Origin: Desulfitobacterium dichloroeliminans LMG P-21439 | GTDB taxonomy: Bacteria > Bacillota > Desulfitobacteriia > Desulfitobacteriales > Desulfitobacteriaceae | NCBI RefSeq assembly: GCF_000243135.2 | Contig: NC_019903.1 | Coordinates: 2,456,001-2,520,000, forward strand | Length of the DNA: 64,000 nucleotides | Direction: 5' to 3' | Shown here: positions 1 through 8,518 of the stretch, piece after piece | Layout: each line of letters opens with the position of its first letter | Numbering within the stretch: position 1 is the stretch's first letter | The notes under the pieces: generated by a model | What the model was told of the DNA's origin: nothing | The model's database searches: none | What the model saw: only the letters and a program-made list of their open reading frames with translations | Made by a program: the position numbers and the translations under genes

Positions 1-498
1 TCGCGTCACTTCAACCTCAAGGTTACGAGCATTGGCAACTGCAGTTTGCGTCGAGGATAGGGTAGGAGTAATGGAAGATCCAGCACCTGAAGTCCCCTCT
101 TTATTGCTATATTGCGCTAAGGGGATGACCCCTTGTAACTGACGAATCCGCTTGCCGAGGGTTTCTAAGTCAAAGGGTTTCAAAATGAAATAATCAGCAC
201 CTAGCTGCACTGCCCGTTGGGTCATACTTTCTTGACCAAAGGCTGTTAAAATAATCACATGAGGCTTCTTAATATCGCCTTGTAGCTTTTCTAACACCCC
301 TAAGCCATCCAAATGAGGCATGATTATGTCTAAGACCACCAAGTCGGGTTGTTCCCTGTAAATTATGTCCAAGGCTTCATTGCCATGATAAGCAATTCCA
401 ACGAGCTGCATATCTGTCTGGCGTAAGATATATTCTTTTAGGACCTCGACAAACTCGCGATTATCATCAGCTAACAATACTCTGATGGGCTTTTGCAT
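1..498 (-). CDS. spo0A: Sporulation master regulator Spo0A, N-terminal part (cut by window edge)
   Basis: The 166 codons present translate to a receiver (REC) domain starting MQKPIRVLLADDN, with the acidic pair DD, the phospho-acceptor in VVLDIIMP and the conserved Lys in ILKPFD. A Ser/Thr-rich linker follows at about residues 130-160. The DNA-binding sigma-factor-like C-terminus lies before base 1. Spo0A is the phosphorelay response regulator that commits the cell to sporulation. The upstream neighbour spoIVB is the normal one in spore formers and separates this from an ordinary response regulator. The ATG is preceded by AAGGGGGAG at good spacing. Two 0A boxes and a sigma-A-like promoter lie upstream (listed separately), which fits autoregulation. 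Confidence 0.95.
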   Translation of the reverse strand, partial: MQKPIRVLLADDNREFVEVLKEYILRQTDMQLVGIAYHGNEALDIIYREQPDLVVLDIIMPHLDGLGVLEKLQGDIKKPHVIILTAFGQESMTQRAVQLGADYFILKPFDLETLGKRIRQLQGVIPLAQYSNKEGTSGAGSSITPTLSSTQTAVANARNLEVEVTR

Positions 499-538
499 TA
501 AGACTGCTCCCCCTTGCTCGATCCGAAGTGCTTATAGT

Positions 539-546
539 TTCGACAA
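539..546 (-). promoter_or_regulatory. 0A box (proximal), Spo0A~P binding site
   Basis: The minus strand reads TTTGTCGAAA here, an exact match to the 0A box consensus core TGTCGAA. It lies about 40 bases upstream of the spo0A start codon, downstream of the proposed promoter at 646-673. Confidence 0.7.
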
Positions 547-645
547 ATGTATAAATTCTTCCTGCTATACTATGAAAAAATAACAACTACCTCGAACTCT
601 TAGATTTTTCTCTACAATTTGTGAACTTATTAAGTATCTTATATC

Positions 646-673
646 AGTATACCATCACAATTTAACAATTCAA
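646..673 (-). promoter_or_regulatory. Putative sigma-A promoter of spo0A
   Basis: TTGAAT (-35, 668-673) and TATACT (-10, 646-651) on the minus strand are separated by 16 bases. The site lies between the two 0A boxes. A match is plausible but not proof; a sigma-H promoter nearer the gene could also exist, as in Bacillus. Confidence 0.4.
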
Positions 674-717
674 TGGAGTTGCTTTATTATTCCAATATCT
701 TCATAAAAGGAATAATA

Positions 718-725
718 TTCGACAA
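718..725 (-). promoter_or_regulatory. 0A box (distal), Spo0A~P binding site
   Basis: The minus strand reads TTTGTCGAAT. It keeps the TTGTCGAA core and lies about 45 bases upstream of the proposed -35 element, a usual place for a Spo0A regulatory site. Confidence 0.6.
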
Positions 726-752
726 ATCATTAGTATTTATTCCACTTAATTA

Positions 753-784
753 ATAAAAAAGCCATTGAGTCTATACTCAATGGC
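753..784 (-). terminator. Rho-independent terminator of spoIVB
   Basis: A perfect 10-bp stem (arms 761-770 and 775-784, sequence GCCATTGAGT) with a 4-base loop is followed on the minus strand by TTTTTTATT. It starts 23 bases after the spoIVB stop codon. Confidence 0.9.
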
Positions 785-806
785 AATAAAGATCTACTGT
801 TCAACG

Positions 807-2072
807 CTAAGCAGCTTCCTTTTTGTCAATAATATCAGCATCTTTTAGCATATTTTGGATAAACACGCCATACCCTCGCGAAGCATCATTGACAAAAACA
901 TGAGTTACTGCGCCGATGATTTTCTCATTTTGGACAATCGGACTCCCCGACATGCCTTGAATGATTCCTCCTGTCTTTTCAATAAGCTCAGGATCAGAAA
1001 CCTTGATGACCATATTTTTGCTATCCGTACGATTCCGCATGATGCGCTCAATCTGCACATCGTATTCTTCAATGCGTTCTCCTTCTAAGACTGTATAAAT
1101 TTTCGCCGGACCTTCCTTAATTTCCGATTCCCAGCCCACGGCAATGGGTTCATTAAAGTAAGGATTGCTAATTTCCCCTTCTAAGGAACCAAAAATCCCT
1201 GACACGGTATTTTTCTTGATATTGCCTGAAAATCTCGATTGATTGACGAATGAGCCGATCTTTTCTCCTGGATGTCCTCGTTTTCCTTTCTCAATAGCAT
1301 ATATAGTCGAGGCAACCACATTTCCATTAACAATTTCAATCTTTTGATTCGTATCTACATCGTTGATAACATGACCCAATGCACCGTATTGACTAGTCTT
1401 TGGCTCATAAAAGGTAAGTGTTCCTACTCCTGCAGCTTCATTCCGTACATAAAGACCGACTCGATAACGATCGGTTTCGGGACAGAGAACTGTTGTCACC
1501 TTTTTTTGAGTTTGTTGACCATTGTGACTGATAAGGATCTCCGAAAAGCCTTGCTTTTTACCGGCCCGATGAATCGCATTGGCTACGTCTTGATCACTCG
1601 ACATTTCTTGACCATCGATTTTTAAGATGACATCTCCTACTTCGATTCCTACATCTTTGGCTGGGCAAACCAGTCTACCCTCCTGATTCTGCACAGCAGC
1701 CTGCCCAACTACCATAACTCCTTTTGCCTGCAAGCTTACCCCAATCGATTGTCCGCCAGGTAAAAGTTTGAGATTGGGCATCACTTCGACGGCACTAGAC
1801 TTCAGCGGTATCAGTCCGAAAAGCTTGTAGGTCACTTGAATAACCTCAGGCTTTTCCGGGTGAGCAGCCATAACCGCATTTACATCCGCCTCAGCTGCTT
1901 TAACTTCTTCAGCGACAATAAGATTAGCTAGCAGACCTGTGAGTTGTGGAAGACGATGACTGCTGGATTCATAGAGTTCAGGCAGTTGTGCCATTTGATG
2001 AAGCGTTGGATTAAGACTGAGAAAGGTACAGAGAAGAACACTGGCGAAGACCATGGCTCTCTTCGTTTTCAC
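807..2072 (-). CDS. spoIVB: SpoIVB signalling serine peptidase (S55 family)
   Basis: This 421-residue protein is the forespore-secreted protease that triggers processing of pro-sigma-K by acting on the SpoIVFA-SpoIVFB complex. An N-terminal hydrophobic segment (about residues 6-24) acts as signal or anchor. A PDZ domain follows (about 100-190, with GVEVGDVILKIDG-type sequence), then the S55 peptidase domain. The catalytic serine is in GMSGSP (Ser375), and ALGHVINDVDT supplies the probable catalytic His. Length is near that of B. subtilis SpoIVB (426). A GTG start at 2072 is chosen because GGAGGG sits 8 bases upstream. Position between recN and spo0A is the classical one. The partner target gene, sigK, lies in this window at 48.8 kb. 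Confidence 0.95.
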   Translation of the reverse strand: MKTKRAMVFASVLLCTFLSLNPTLHQMAQLPELYESSSHRLPQLTGLLANLIVAEEVKAAEADVNAVMAAHPEKPEVIQVTYKLFGLIPLKSSAVEVMPNLKLLPGGQSIGVSLQAKGVMVVGQAAVQNQEGRLVCPAKDVGIEVGDVILKIDGQEMSSDQDVANAIHRAGKKQGFSEILISHNGQQTQKKVTTVLCPETDRYRVGLYVRNEAAGVGTLTFYEPKTSQYGALGHVINDVDTNQKIEIVNGNVVASTIYAIEKGKRGHPGEKIGSFVNQSRFSGNIKKNTVSGIFGSLEGEISNPYFNEPIAVGWESEIKEGPAKIYTVLEGERIEEYDVQIERIMRNRTDSKNMVIKVSDPELIEKTGGIIQGMSGSPIVQNEKIIGAVTHVFVNDASRGYGVFIQNMLKDADIIDKKEAA

Positions 2073-2210
2073 TCTCTTATCACCCTCCGTCTTTTTGTCT
2101 CCCCATGTTCTTCCTTTCTCTCGATATTCTTATTTTTTTTCAGAACCTAATAGTAAATTAACCATCATGAATTCATTTCATCCTGACAATTCCGTTCTGT
2201 ATTTCCAAAT

Positions 2211-2241
2211 AAAAAAATAGAAGGCCAAATTCACCTTCTAT
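2211..2241 (-). terminator. Terminator downstream of recN
   Basis: Arms TAGAAGG (2218-2224) and CCTTCTA (2234-2240) form a hairpin followed on the minus strand by a run of T residues. It separates recN from spoIVB. Confidence 0.8.
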
Positions 2242-2278
2242 CTATAAAATCCCCATAATAATTCATTTCTATAATAGA

Positions 2279-3946
2279 TTAATAAATATTTTTCATAAGT
2301 TTTCGCGCATGTTCGAGGGCGATGGCTTCTTCCTCCCCGCCCAACATGCGGGCTAATTCATGGATACGCTCTTCCTCAGAAAGCAGTTGGATGCGGGTTC
2401 TTGTTCTTCCATTGCTAATTTCTTTTTGGATACCAAAATGATGTTCACCAAAGGCAGCCACTAGCGCAGCATGGGTTATACAAAACACTTGTTTGTTTTC
2501 AGCAATTTTTGCTAATTTATCGCCAACCTTTTGAATGGTGCGGCCGCCCACACCGCTGTCCACTTCATCAAAAACAAAGGTGCTAACGCTTTCGATTTTG
2601 GATAAAAGACTTTTTAAAGCTAACATGAGACGTGACATTTCTCCGCCGGAGGCTACTTTTGCTAGTGGCTTTGGGGGTTCCCCAAGGTTTGCTGAAAAAT
2701 AGAACTCTGCTTCCTCTGCTCCACCTATTTGAGGTTCATGGAGAGAGGTAAGCTTCACTTCAAAACTGCTTTTCTCCAAACCTAAGTCGGCCAATTCCCC
2801 TTTAAGACCTTCAGCAAGATGTTTCGCAACCAGCAACCGTGCCTGCGTTAACTCCTTAGCTTTCTGCTCATAGTCTCTTAGAATATTTTCTCGGTCACGA
2901 CGTAACGCCCCCAGCTCTTCTTGTAGATTCGTGATGGTATGAAGCTCTTGCATCATTTCATCTTTCGTGTGGAGAACTTCCTGGACCGTATGACCATATT
3001 TTCGCAAACGTTGCAATTGAATTAAGCGCTCTTCGATTTCATCTAAACGTCCTGGATTAAAATCAAATCCATCTCGGTACGAACTCACTTGGGAGGCTAA
3101 ATCTTCGATTGTGTAATAGATGGAGTCCATAGGTTCAAGCATATGGTTACAGTTCTCATCATAGCGAACAAGATCCTGTAATGCTTTCCGGCAGCGACCT
3201 ATTTGATCTAAGGCGGAGGACTGCTGTCCACCCTCATATAATAAAGCATACATTTCCCCAATGTTGCCCATGATCTTTTCCGAATTTGCCAAACGCTTCT
3301 TTTCCTGTACTAATGTTTCTTCTTCATTGGGTTGAGGATCAATGGCAGTAATCTCATCAATTTGAAAGCGTAAGATATCCTCACGTCGTTCTCGATCAGC
3401 TTCACTACGCAAAAGCTGCTGTTCTTTTTGCATAAGACTTCGATAAGCTCGGGCAAGCTTATTAACCTGGCTTAGGAGCTCCAGCTGTTTTTCTCCTCCA
3501 AAAGCATCCAGCAAACCGCGATGACTATCAGGATTAAAAAGCGATTGATGCTCCATCTGTCCGTGAATATCCACTAAACCTTGGACCAAATTTCGATAGA
3601 GTGTTAAGGGAACCGTTCTTCCTTGAACACGGCAGATGTTCTTACCATTGCGATTGATCTCTCGAGAAAGAATTAGCTGCCCCTCTTCGAGAGGATAACC
3701 GGCATCCTCTATACCTTCGAGAACTTCAGGAGGGCACTCTTCAAAAATACCTTCCACCCAGGCCTTATCCAGACCATGGCGAATAAAATCCGCACTTGCC
3801 CTTCCTCCCAACAATACGCCAAGAGCATCGATGAGCATGGATTTCCCCGTACCTGTTTCTCCGGTAAAAATAGTTAAACCTCGTGAAAAAGATAATTCTA
3901 TCTCTTCCATTAAAGCGAAATTCTCTACATGGATTTCTGTTAACAT
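2279..3946 (-). CDS. recN: DNA repair protein RecN (SMC-like ATPase)
   Basis: RecN is an SMC-related ATPase that gathers broken DNA ends during double-strand-break repair. The 555-residue protein has a Walker A motif GETGTGKS at residues 29-36, long coiled-coil segments (about 155-380), and near the C-terminus the ABC signature SGGEMSR, the Walker B region FVFDEVDSGVGG and the switch His in CITH. Length agrees with the family (550-580). The ATG start follows GAGGAG. It lies 30 bases after argR and is probably co-transcribed with the argR-mnmM-nadK-tlyA run, as in many Firmicutes. Confidence 0.96.
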   Translation of the reverse strand: MLTEIHVENFALMEEIELSFSRGLTIFTGETGTGKSMLIDALGVLLGGRASADFIRHGLDKAWVEGIFEECPPEVLEGIEDAGYPLEEGQLILSREINRNGKNICRVQGRTVPLTLYRNLVQGLVDIHGQMEHQSLFNPDSHRGLLDAFGGEKQLELLSQVNKLARAYRSLMQKEQQLLRSEADRERREDILRFQIDEITAIDPQPNEEETLVQEKKRLANSEKIMGNIGEMYALLYEGGQQSSALDQIGRCRKALQDLVRYDENCNHMLEPMDSIYYTIEDLASQVSSYRDGFDFNPGRLDEIEERLIQLQRLRKYGHTVQEVLHTKDEMMQELHTITNLQEELGALRRDRENILRDYEQKAKELTQARLLVAKHLAEGLKGELADLGLEKSSFEVKLTSLHEPQIGGAEEAEFYFSANLGEPPKPLAKVASGGEMSRLMLALKSLLSKIESVSTFVFDEVDSGVGGRTIQKVGDKLAKIAENKQVFCITHAALVAAFGEHHFGIQKEISNGRTRTRIQLLSEEERIHELARMLGGEEEAIALEHARKLMKNIY

Positions 3947-3976
3947 CGCAATCCATCTCCTCTTTGACCAATAACC

Positions 3977-4429
3977 CTATTCCATGAATTGAGCGATTCG
4001 TCCTCGGACTTGAGGTACAGCGCTGATTGGCTTGACAACCAAGAGTATGGTATCGTCACCAGCTACCGTACCAATCACTTCCTCCCAATTACTGTGATCA
4101 ATCAAACTGGCAAGCGCCTGAGCATTTCCAGGAATCGTCCGCAAAACAATCAGATTTTCGCTATCATTTATGGTAACTACGGTCTCTCTCATCCGGCGTT
4201 TGAGTCGGTCGGGAGTACTGAGTGGTTGAGCTGAACCGGGAACCGCATAGCGATAATCGTCATCCGAAGTAGGAACCTTGATTAGACCCATCTCTTTGAT
4301 ATCTCGTGACACCGTGGCTTGTGTCACATCAAAGCCTTCTTTTCTTAATCGCTCAGCAAGTTCTTCTTGGGTATGTATAGGGTGGTTATTAATAATCTCT
4401 TGGATTTTCATCTGCCGACGGGTCTTCAT
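3977..4429 (-). CDS. argR: Arginine repressor ArgR/AhrC
   Basis: A hexameric arginine-responsive regulator of arginine synthesis and breakdown. The 150-residue protein has a winged helix-turn-helix domain (about 5-70, with TQATVSRDIKEMGL typical of ArgR) and a C-terminal arginine-binding oligomerisation domain (about 80-150, with GTVAGDDTILL). The start codon overlaps the mnmM stop by 4 bases, so the two are translationally coupled. argR upstream of recN is a long-known conserved pair in Firmicutes. Confidence 0.95.
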   Translation of the reverse strand: MKTRRQMKIQEIINNHPIHTQEELAERLRKEGFDVTQATVSRDIKEMGLIKVPTSDDDYRYAVPGSAQPLSTPDRLKRRMRETVVTINDSENLIVLRTIPGNAQALASLIDHSNWEEVIGTVAGDDTILLVVKPISAVPQVRGRIAQFME

Positions 4430-5007
4430 TCGTTATCCCCCTTATTCTTCTGAACCAAAATCCAGTAAGGTGCGTTTGGGATTTGATTCGTGTACTCTCC
4501 GCGCAAGACACTGTATTGACGCCGTGGTAAATCGCTTAAAAAATCTTCCACTGCAACAGCCTCTGCTAAGCCACCTGGATGACCGCGATACAAAGTAAGT
4601 GCGATCACACCGTCTTTACGGAGCAATTGAAAGACGGCCGTCAAAGCCGAAATTGTCGAGGTAGCATGCGTGGTGACATCTTGATTATGTCCCGGTAGAT
4701 ATCCGAGATTAAACATGGCCGCTTGAACAGGTTCTTGAACCTTTTCTAATAATCGACTGTGATCGCAATGATGCAAGCGAACACGATCTTCCAGTTGATA
4801 TTCACTTAGTAACCTTTGCGTCTCTTGAAGGGCTATCTCTTGAATGTCAAAAGCATGAACAAACCCCTTCTCCCCGACCAGCTCAGCAAGAAACAGGGTA
4901 TCTCTCCCCCGCCCAGCCGTAAGATCTAGAACTACATCACCAGCTTGAATCATTGTCATAAGAATATTTCTAAGAAATCCTTGAATATCTTGAATTCGGT
5001 TACTCAT
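4426..5007 (-). CDS. mnmM: tRNA wobble-uridine methyltransferase MnmM (YtqB family)
   Basis: A small 193-residue class I SAM-dependent methyltransferase. The SAM-binding motif DLTAGRGRDT is at residues 28-37, and the later FNLGYLPG is the hallmark of the YtqB/rRNA_methylase family. YtqB was shown in Bacillus to be MnmM, which methylates the 5-aminomethyl group of tRNA wobble uridine; transfer of that role to this protein is by homology. It overlaps nadK by 8 bases and argR by 4 bases. Nothing about it is unusual in length. Confidence 0.8.
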   Translation of the reverse strand: MSNRIQDIQGFLRNILMTMIQAGDVVLDLTAGRGRDTLFLAELVGEKGFVHAFDIQEIALQETQRLLSEYQLEDRVRLHHCDHSRLLEKVQEPVQAAMFNLGYLPGHNQDVTTHATSTISALTAVFQLLRKDGVIALTLYRGHPGGLAEAVAVEDFLSDLPRRQYSVLRGEYTNQIPNAPYWILVQKNKGDNE

Positions 5008-5815
5008 GCCAACGATCCTTTAATTTCTCCCGCACCACATGGTAAAAACTTCTTTTTCCTAAACGAATCAAAAGGGCGGCAATTGGAGCCCTCTCTATAT
5101 GAAACATTTGGCCCTGCTTCATCAGCATACGATGATAGCCATCAAAATTCACGATACACCCTTCCCCGCGAGCCAAAAAAATATCGATCTTCTCTTCTGC
5201 AGAAAGGACCATTGGACGTGCCGATAGAGAATGGGCCGCCAAAGGGGTTATTAAAATCGCCTCAACATTGGGACTCAAGATCGGTCCTCCTGCCGATAAA
5301 GCATAGGCCGTGGAGCCGGTGGGTGTGGATACAATTAAACCATCCGCCGGATATCGTACGGAGGGTTCTCCTGACAGATTAGCTTGTAGAGTTATCATAG
5401 CACCTGAAGGCTCTCTGAGAAACACCACATCATTCAACACATAGAAGGTATCCCTACTCTGATCCGGGCCCGTTACGGTTACGTTAAGCATAAGGCGCTC
5501 CTGAATCGTATAATCATGATCAATAATCTTGATTAGAGCATCAAAAAGCTCGTTACGCTCGATTTCACATAAGAAGCCAAGGCGACCTAGATTCACTCCT
5601 AGAACCGGCAGAGCATGACGTGCGGCCTCACGGGAGGCTTCCAGTAAGGTCCCATCGCCTCCTAAGGAGATGAGAAAGTTGACCTTTTGAGCGATAATTT
5701 CTTCCCAATCGGTATAGACTTCCCAGCCGCGCTCTTGAAACCAAGGGGTAAGATGTTCGGCTAAGGTTATAGCTTCGGGTTTACTACGGTTAATCCACAA
5801 GCCGACTCGATCCAT
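5000..5815 (-). CDS. nadK: NAD kinase
   Basis: NAD kinase makes NADP from NAD using ATP or polyphosphate. The GGDGT motif (LGGDGTLLEASRE, near residue 52) holds the catalytic Asp, and TPTGSTAYALSAGGP is the second conserved NAD-binding segment. The NDVVF element is also present. The ATG at 5815 is preferred over the GTG at 5824 because GGAG lies 8 bases before it, giving 271 residues. It sits between tlyA and mnmM with overlapping or near-overlapping ends, in a run of coupled genes. Confidence 0.93.
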   Translation of the reverse strand: MDRVGLWINRSKPEAITLAEHLTPWFQERGWEVYTDWEEIIAQKVNFLISLGGDGTLLEASREAARHALPVLGVNLGRLGFLCEIERNELFDALIKIIDHDYTIQERLMLNVTVTGPDQSRDTFYVLNDVVFLREPSGAMITLQANLSGEPSVRYPADGLIVSTPTGSTAYALSAGGPILSPNVEAILITPLAAHSLSARPMVLSAEEKIDIFLARGEGCIVNFDGYHRMLMKQGQMFHIERAPIAALLIRLGKRSFYHVVREKLKDRWHE

Positions 5816-5820
5816 GCAAT

Positions 5821-6630
5821 TCACTCCGATCTTTTTTGAGCATGTTCAACAATCTCGGGAACGAGTTCACGCCAAGGTATGCCGTTATCCTGTTTACGCT
5901 GAAGCCAGGCTAAATATTCAATATTACCTTCTGGACCACGGATGGGCGAGAAGTCCAAGCCTTTGACCACAAAACCACATTTTTCCGACTCTTCGAGGAC
6001 ATGGTTAATAACCCACTGGTGAATCTGGGGATCTTTGACAACCCCCTTTTTACCGATGTGTTCCCGACCCGCCTCAAATTGTGGTTTTATTAATGTGATG
6101 ACCTGTCCCTCCTCCTTGAGGATCTCCAGCATAGCCGGAAAGATCTTTGTGACAGAGATGAAGGCAACGTCAGAGACAACATAATCTACCGATTCAGGCA
6201 AGGATTCTCCATCGAGATACCGGGCATTGACTCTTTCCATGGAGACAACTCGTGGGTCTGTGCGCAGTTTCCAGTCCAGTTGTCCATAACCCACATCGAT
6301 AGAATAGACGCGTGCTGCTCCATTTTGTAAAGCACAATCCGTAAATCCCCCTGTCGAGGCACCAATGTCGGCAACAATGGCCCCCTCTAGGGAAACGGGA
6401 AAGGTTTTAAGGGCCTTTTCCAACTTTAATCCTCCCCGGGAAACATAGGGTAAAGGATCTCCTTTGATTTCTAAAACAGTAGCTTCCGGTAATTCCATAC
6501 CAGGCTTATCCAACCGCTGTCCTTGGCTGAAGACCAACCCGGCCATGATGATGGCTTTGGCCTTCTCCCTGCTGGAGGATAAACCCTGCTTAACCAACAA
6601 CACATCCAGTCGTTCTTTTCCTTTAGACAC
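5821..6630 (-). CDS. tlyA: TlyA family rRNA methyltransferase / S4-domain protein
   Basis: An S4 RNA-binding domain (first 60 residues, RLDVLLVKQGL...SREKAKAIIMAGLV) is followed by an FtsJ-like methyltransferase domain with the SAM motif VADIGASTGGFTDC and a K-D-K-E-type active site. TlyA proteins 2'-O-methylate rRNA (cytidine) in mycobacteria; many Firmicutes homologues (YqxC) are uncharacterised. The GTG at 6630 is chosen because GAGGGAAG lies about 8 bases upstream; a TTG at 6645 lacks this. The gene overlaps dxs by 8 bases. The dxs-tlyA-nadK-argR-recN order is conserved in Firmicutes. Confidence 0.88.
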   Translation of the reverse strand: MSKGKERLDVLLVKQGLSSSREKAKAIIMAGLVFSQGQRLDKPGMELPEATVLEIKGDPLPYVSRGGLKLEKALKTFPVSLEGAIVADIGASTGGFTDCALQNGAARVYSIDVGYGQLDWKLRTDPRVVSMERVNARYLDGESLPESVDYVVSDVAFISVTKIFPAMLEILKEEGQVITLIKPQFEAGREHIGKKGVVKDPQIHQWVINHVLEESEKCGFVVKGLDFSPIRGPEGNIEYLAWLQRKQDNGIPWRELVPEIVEHAQKRSE

Positions 6631-8518
6631 TGCTTCTTCCCTCAATCCTTTGCAAAACCTTTAAACGCTCAGCAGCTTTTAGTATGCCAGCAACAGACAA
6701 CCCGTATCCTTGATGAAGCAAAGAGATAGCTCCCTGATCCACAAATTCATCATAACCTAAGCGCTCGACGACCACATCTGCTAAACCTTCATCAGCTAAC
6801 ACCTCAATAACGGCACTTCCCATCCCGCCGGCAAGCATATGGTCCTCTATGGTTATGATACGTTTGGTCAGGCGAGCATAGCGGAGGATGGTCTCTTTAT
6901 CTAAAGGATTCAAAAAGCGCAAATTAATGACTGTGGCTTCCACCCCGCGATGATGCAGCTCCGCGGCAGCAGCCATGCAAGTATTGACCATGGGGCCAAT
7001 ACCAATCAAGGTAATATCTTTACCTTCGTGAAGAACCTCGGCCTTCCCTAGAGGAAGTTCCTTGAGTTCCTCGGATAAATCTACCCCTTGACCCACAGAA
7101 CGTGGATAGCGCAGAGCCACCGGTCCCTCATATTTAAGTGCAGTGTAAAGCATATGGCGTAGTTCATTTTCATCCTTCGGCGCCATAAAAATTAAGTTCG
7201 GTATCACTCGCAGAAATGAAATATCAAAGACACCGTGATGGGTTGGTCCATCATCACCGACCAATCCTGCTCGGTCAATAGCCATCACCACGTTGGAATT
7301 AGGTAAACAAACATCATGAAGAACTTGGTCATAGGCCCGCTGATAAAAAGTAGAATAGATAGAAATCACTGGTTTCATGCCACCAAAAGCCAAAGCGGAA
7401 GAAAAGGTCACCGCATGCTGCTCGGCGATTCCGACATCAAAGAACCGTTCCGGAAACTTCTGGGCAAAAAGATTGAGTCCTGTGCCGCTTGGCATAGCCG
7501 CCGTGATGGCCACGACCCGTGGATCTTTTTCCGCAATATCGCAGAGGGTCTGGCCAAAAATCTGGGTATAGGTCGGAGGAGCAGGTTTTTTAGGGATTTC
7601 ACCCGTTAATTTATTAAAAGGCCCTACCCCATGAAAAAGAGAAGGGTTTCTCTCGGCGGGTTCATAGCCTTTCCCTTTTTGGGTCAAAACATGAATAAGT
7701 ACAGGTTCCTTCACGTGTTTTGCTTGCTCAAAAACCTGTTCCAACGCTATTTGGTCATGACCGTTGATGGGGCCGAGATAGGTAAAACCTAGTTCTTCAA
7801 ATAATAATCCCGGTACCAAAAGATATTTCAAACTATCCTTGGCCTTTTCAGCTGCTTTGGCCATCTTTGAACCGATCCCTGGAATACGTTTGAGCAGATT
7901 TTCTATTTCTTCTTTGCTCCTATCATAGCGAGGATCGGTACGCAGGCGATTTAGATAAGAGGACATGGCCCCCACATTCTGAGCAATCGCCATCTCATTA
8001 TCATTAAGGAGCACAATCATCTTAGTCTTCGTTTGTCCGACATGGTTTAGAGCCTCAAAAGCCATACCGCCGGTCATAGCCCCATCCCCAATCACGGCGA
8101 TGACCTGATGCTTTTCTTGGCGTAGATCTCTTGCCTTAGCGAAACCTACTGCCGCCGAAATCGAGGTACTAGAGTGACCGGTCTCAAAACAATCATGTGG
8201 GCTTTCAGAGCGTTTGGGAAAACCTGATAAACCATGATAAAGTCTAAGACTCTTAAATTCCTTCTGTCTCCCTGTGACTAATTTATGGATATAACTTTGA
8301 TGCCCCACATCCCAGATAATCTTATCTTTTGGACTATCAAAGACCCTATGCAAAGCAAGGCTAAGCTCGACAACCCCTAAATTTGGAGCCAAATGACCTC
8401 CATTGGTGGAGACCACATCAATCATTTCCTCTCGAATCTCTTGGGCAAGCTGTTTAAGTTCGGGATACGTCAACCCTTTTAAATCCTTGGGCTGATCAAT
8501 CTTTTCGAGGATCCCCAC
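6623..8518 (-). CDS. dxs: 1-deoxy-D-xylulose-5-phosphate synthase
   Basis: First enzyme of the MEP isoprenoid pathway: condenses pyruvate and glyceraldehyde 3-phosphate using thiamine diphosphate. The 631-residue protein has the thiamine-binding GDGAMTGGMAFEALN segment, the DRAGLVGDDGPTHHG segment of the pyrimidine-binding domain, and a C-terminal transketolase domain. A GTG start at 8518 follows GGAAGGGGGG. It overlaps the upstream membrane-protein gene by 23 bases. ispA, three genes upstream, uses the pathway's end products, so the cluster joins early and late prenyl diphosphate synthesis. Confidence 0.97.
   Translation of the reverse strand: MGILEKIDQPKDLKGLTYPELKQLAQEIREEMIDVVSTNGGHLAPNLGVVELSLALHRVFDSPKDKIIWDVGHQSYIHKLVTGRQKEFKSLRLYHGLSGFPKRSESPHDCFETGHSSTSISAAVGFAKARDLRQEKHQVIAVIGDGAMTGGMAFEALNHVGQTKTKMIVLLNDNEMAIAQNVGAMSSYLNRLRTDPRYDRSKEEIENLLKRIPGIGSKMAKAAEKAKDSLKYLLVPGLLFEELGFTYLGPINGHDQIALEQVFEQAKHVKEPVLIHVLTQKGKGYEPAERNPSLFHGVGPFNKLTGEIPKKPAPPTYTQIFGQTLCDIAEKDPRVVAITAAMPSGTGLNLFAQKFPERFFDVGIAEQHAVTFSSALAFGGMKPVISIYSTFYQRAYDQVLHDVCLPNSNVVMAIDRAGLVGDDGPTHHGVFDISFLRVIPNLIFMAPKDENELRHMLYTALKYEGPVALRYPRSVGQGVDLSEELKELPLGKAEVLHEGKDITLIGIGPMVNTCMAAAAELHHRGVEATVINLRFLNPLDKETILRYARLTKRIITIEDHMLAGGMGSAVIEVLADEGLADVVVERLGYDEFVDQGAISLLHQGYGLSVAGILKAAERLKVLQRIEGRSSV

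Larger units (their letters stand above)
499..806 (-). other. spoIVB-spo0A intergenic region
   Basis: This 308-base gap holds the spoIVB terminator (753-784), two 0A boxes (718-725 and 539-546) and a sigma-A-like promoter (646-673). It contains no convincing open reading frame and is AT-rich. The arrangement, an independent spo0A transcription start behind a terminator, matches that known from Bacillus and Clostridium. Confidence 0.75.

Noticed and set aside
855-1088. Plus-strand open frame inside spoIVB
   Set aside because: Shadow of the spoIVB coding sequence on the other strand; no ribosome-binding site or known family.
2073-2210. Sigma-G or sigma-F promoter before spoIVB
   Set aside because: Expected from biology, but no sequence with both elements at proper spacing was convincing.
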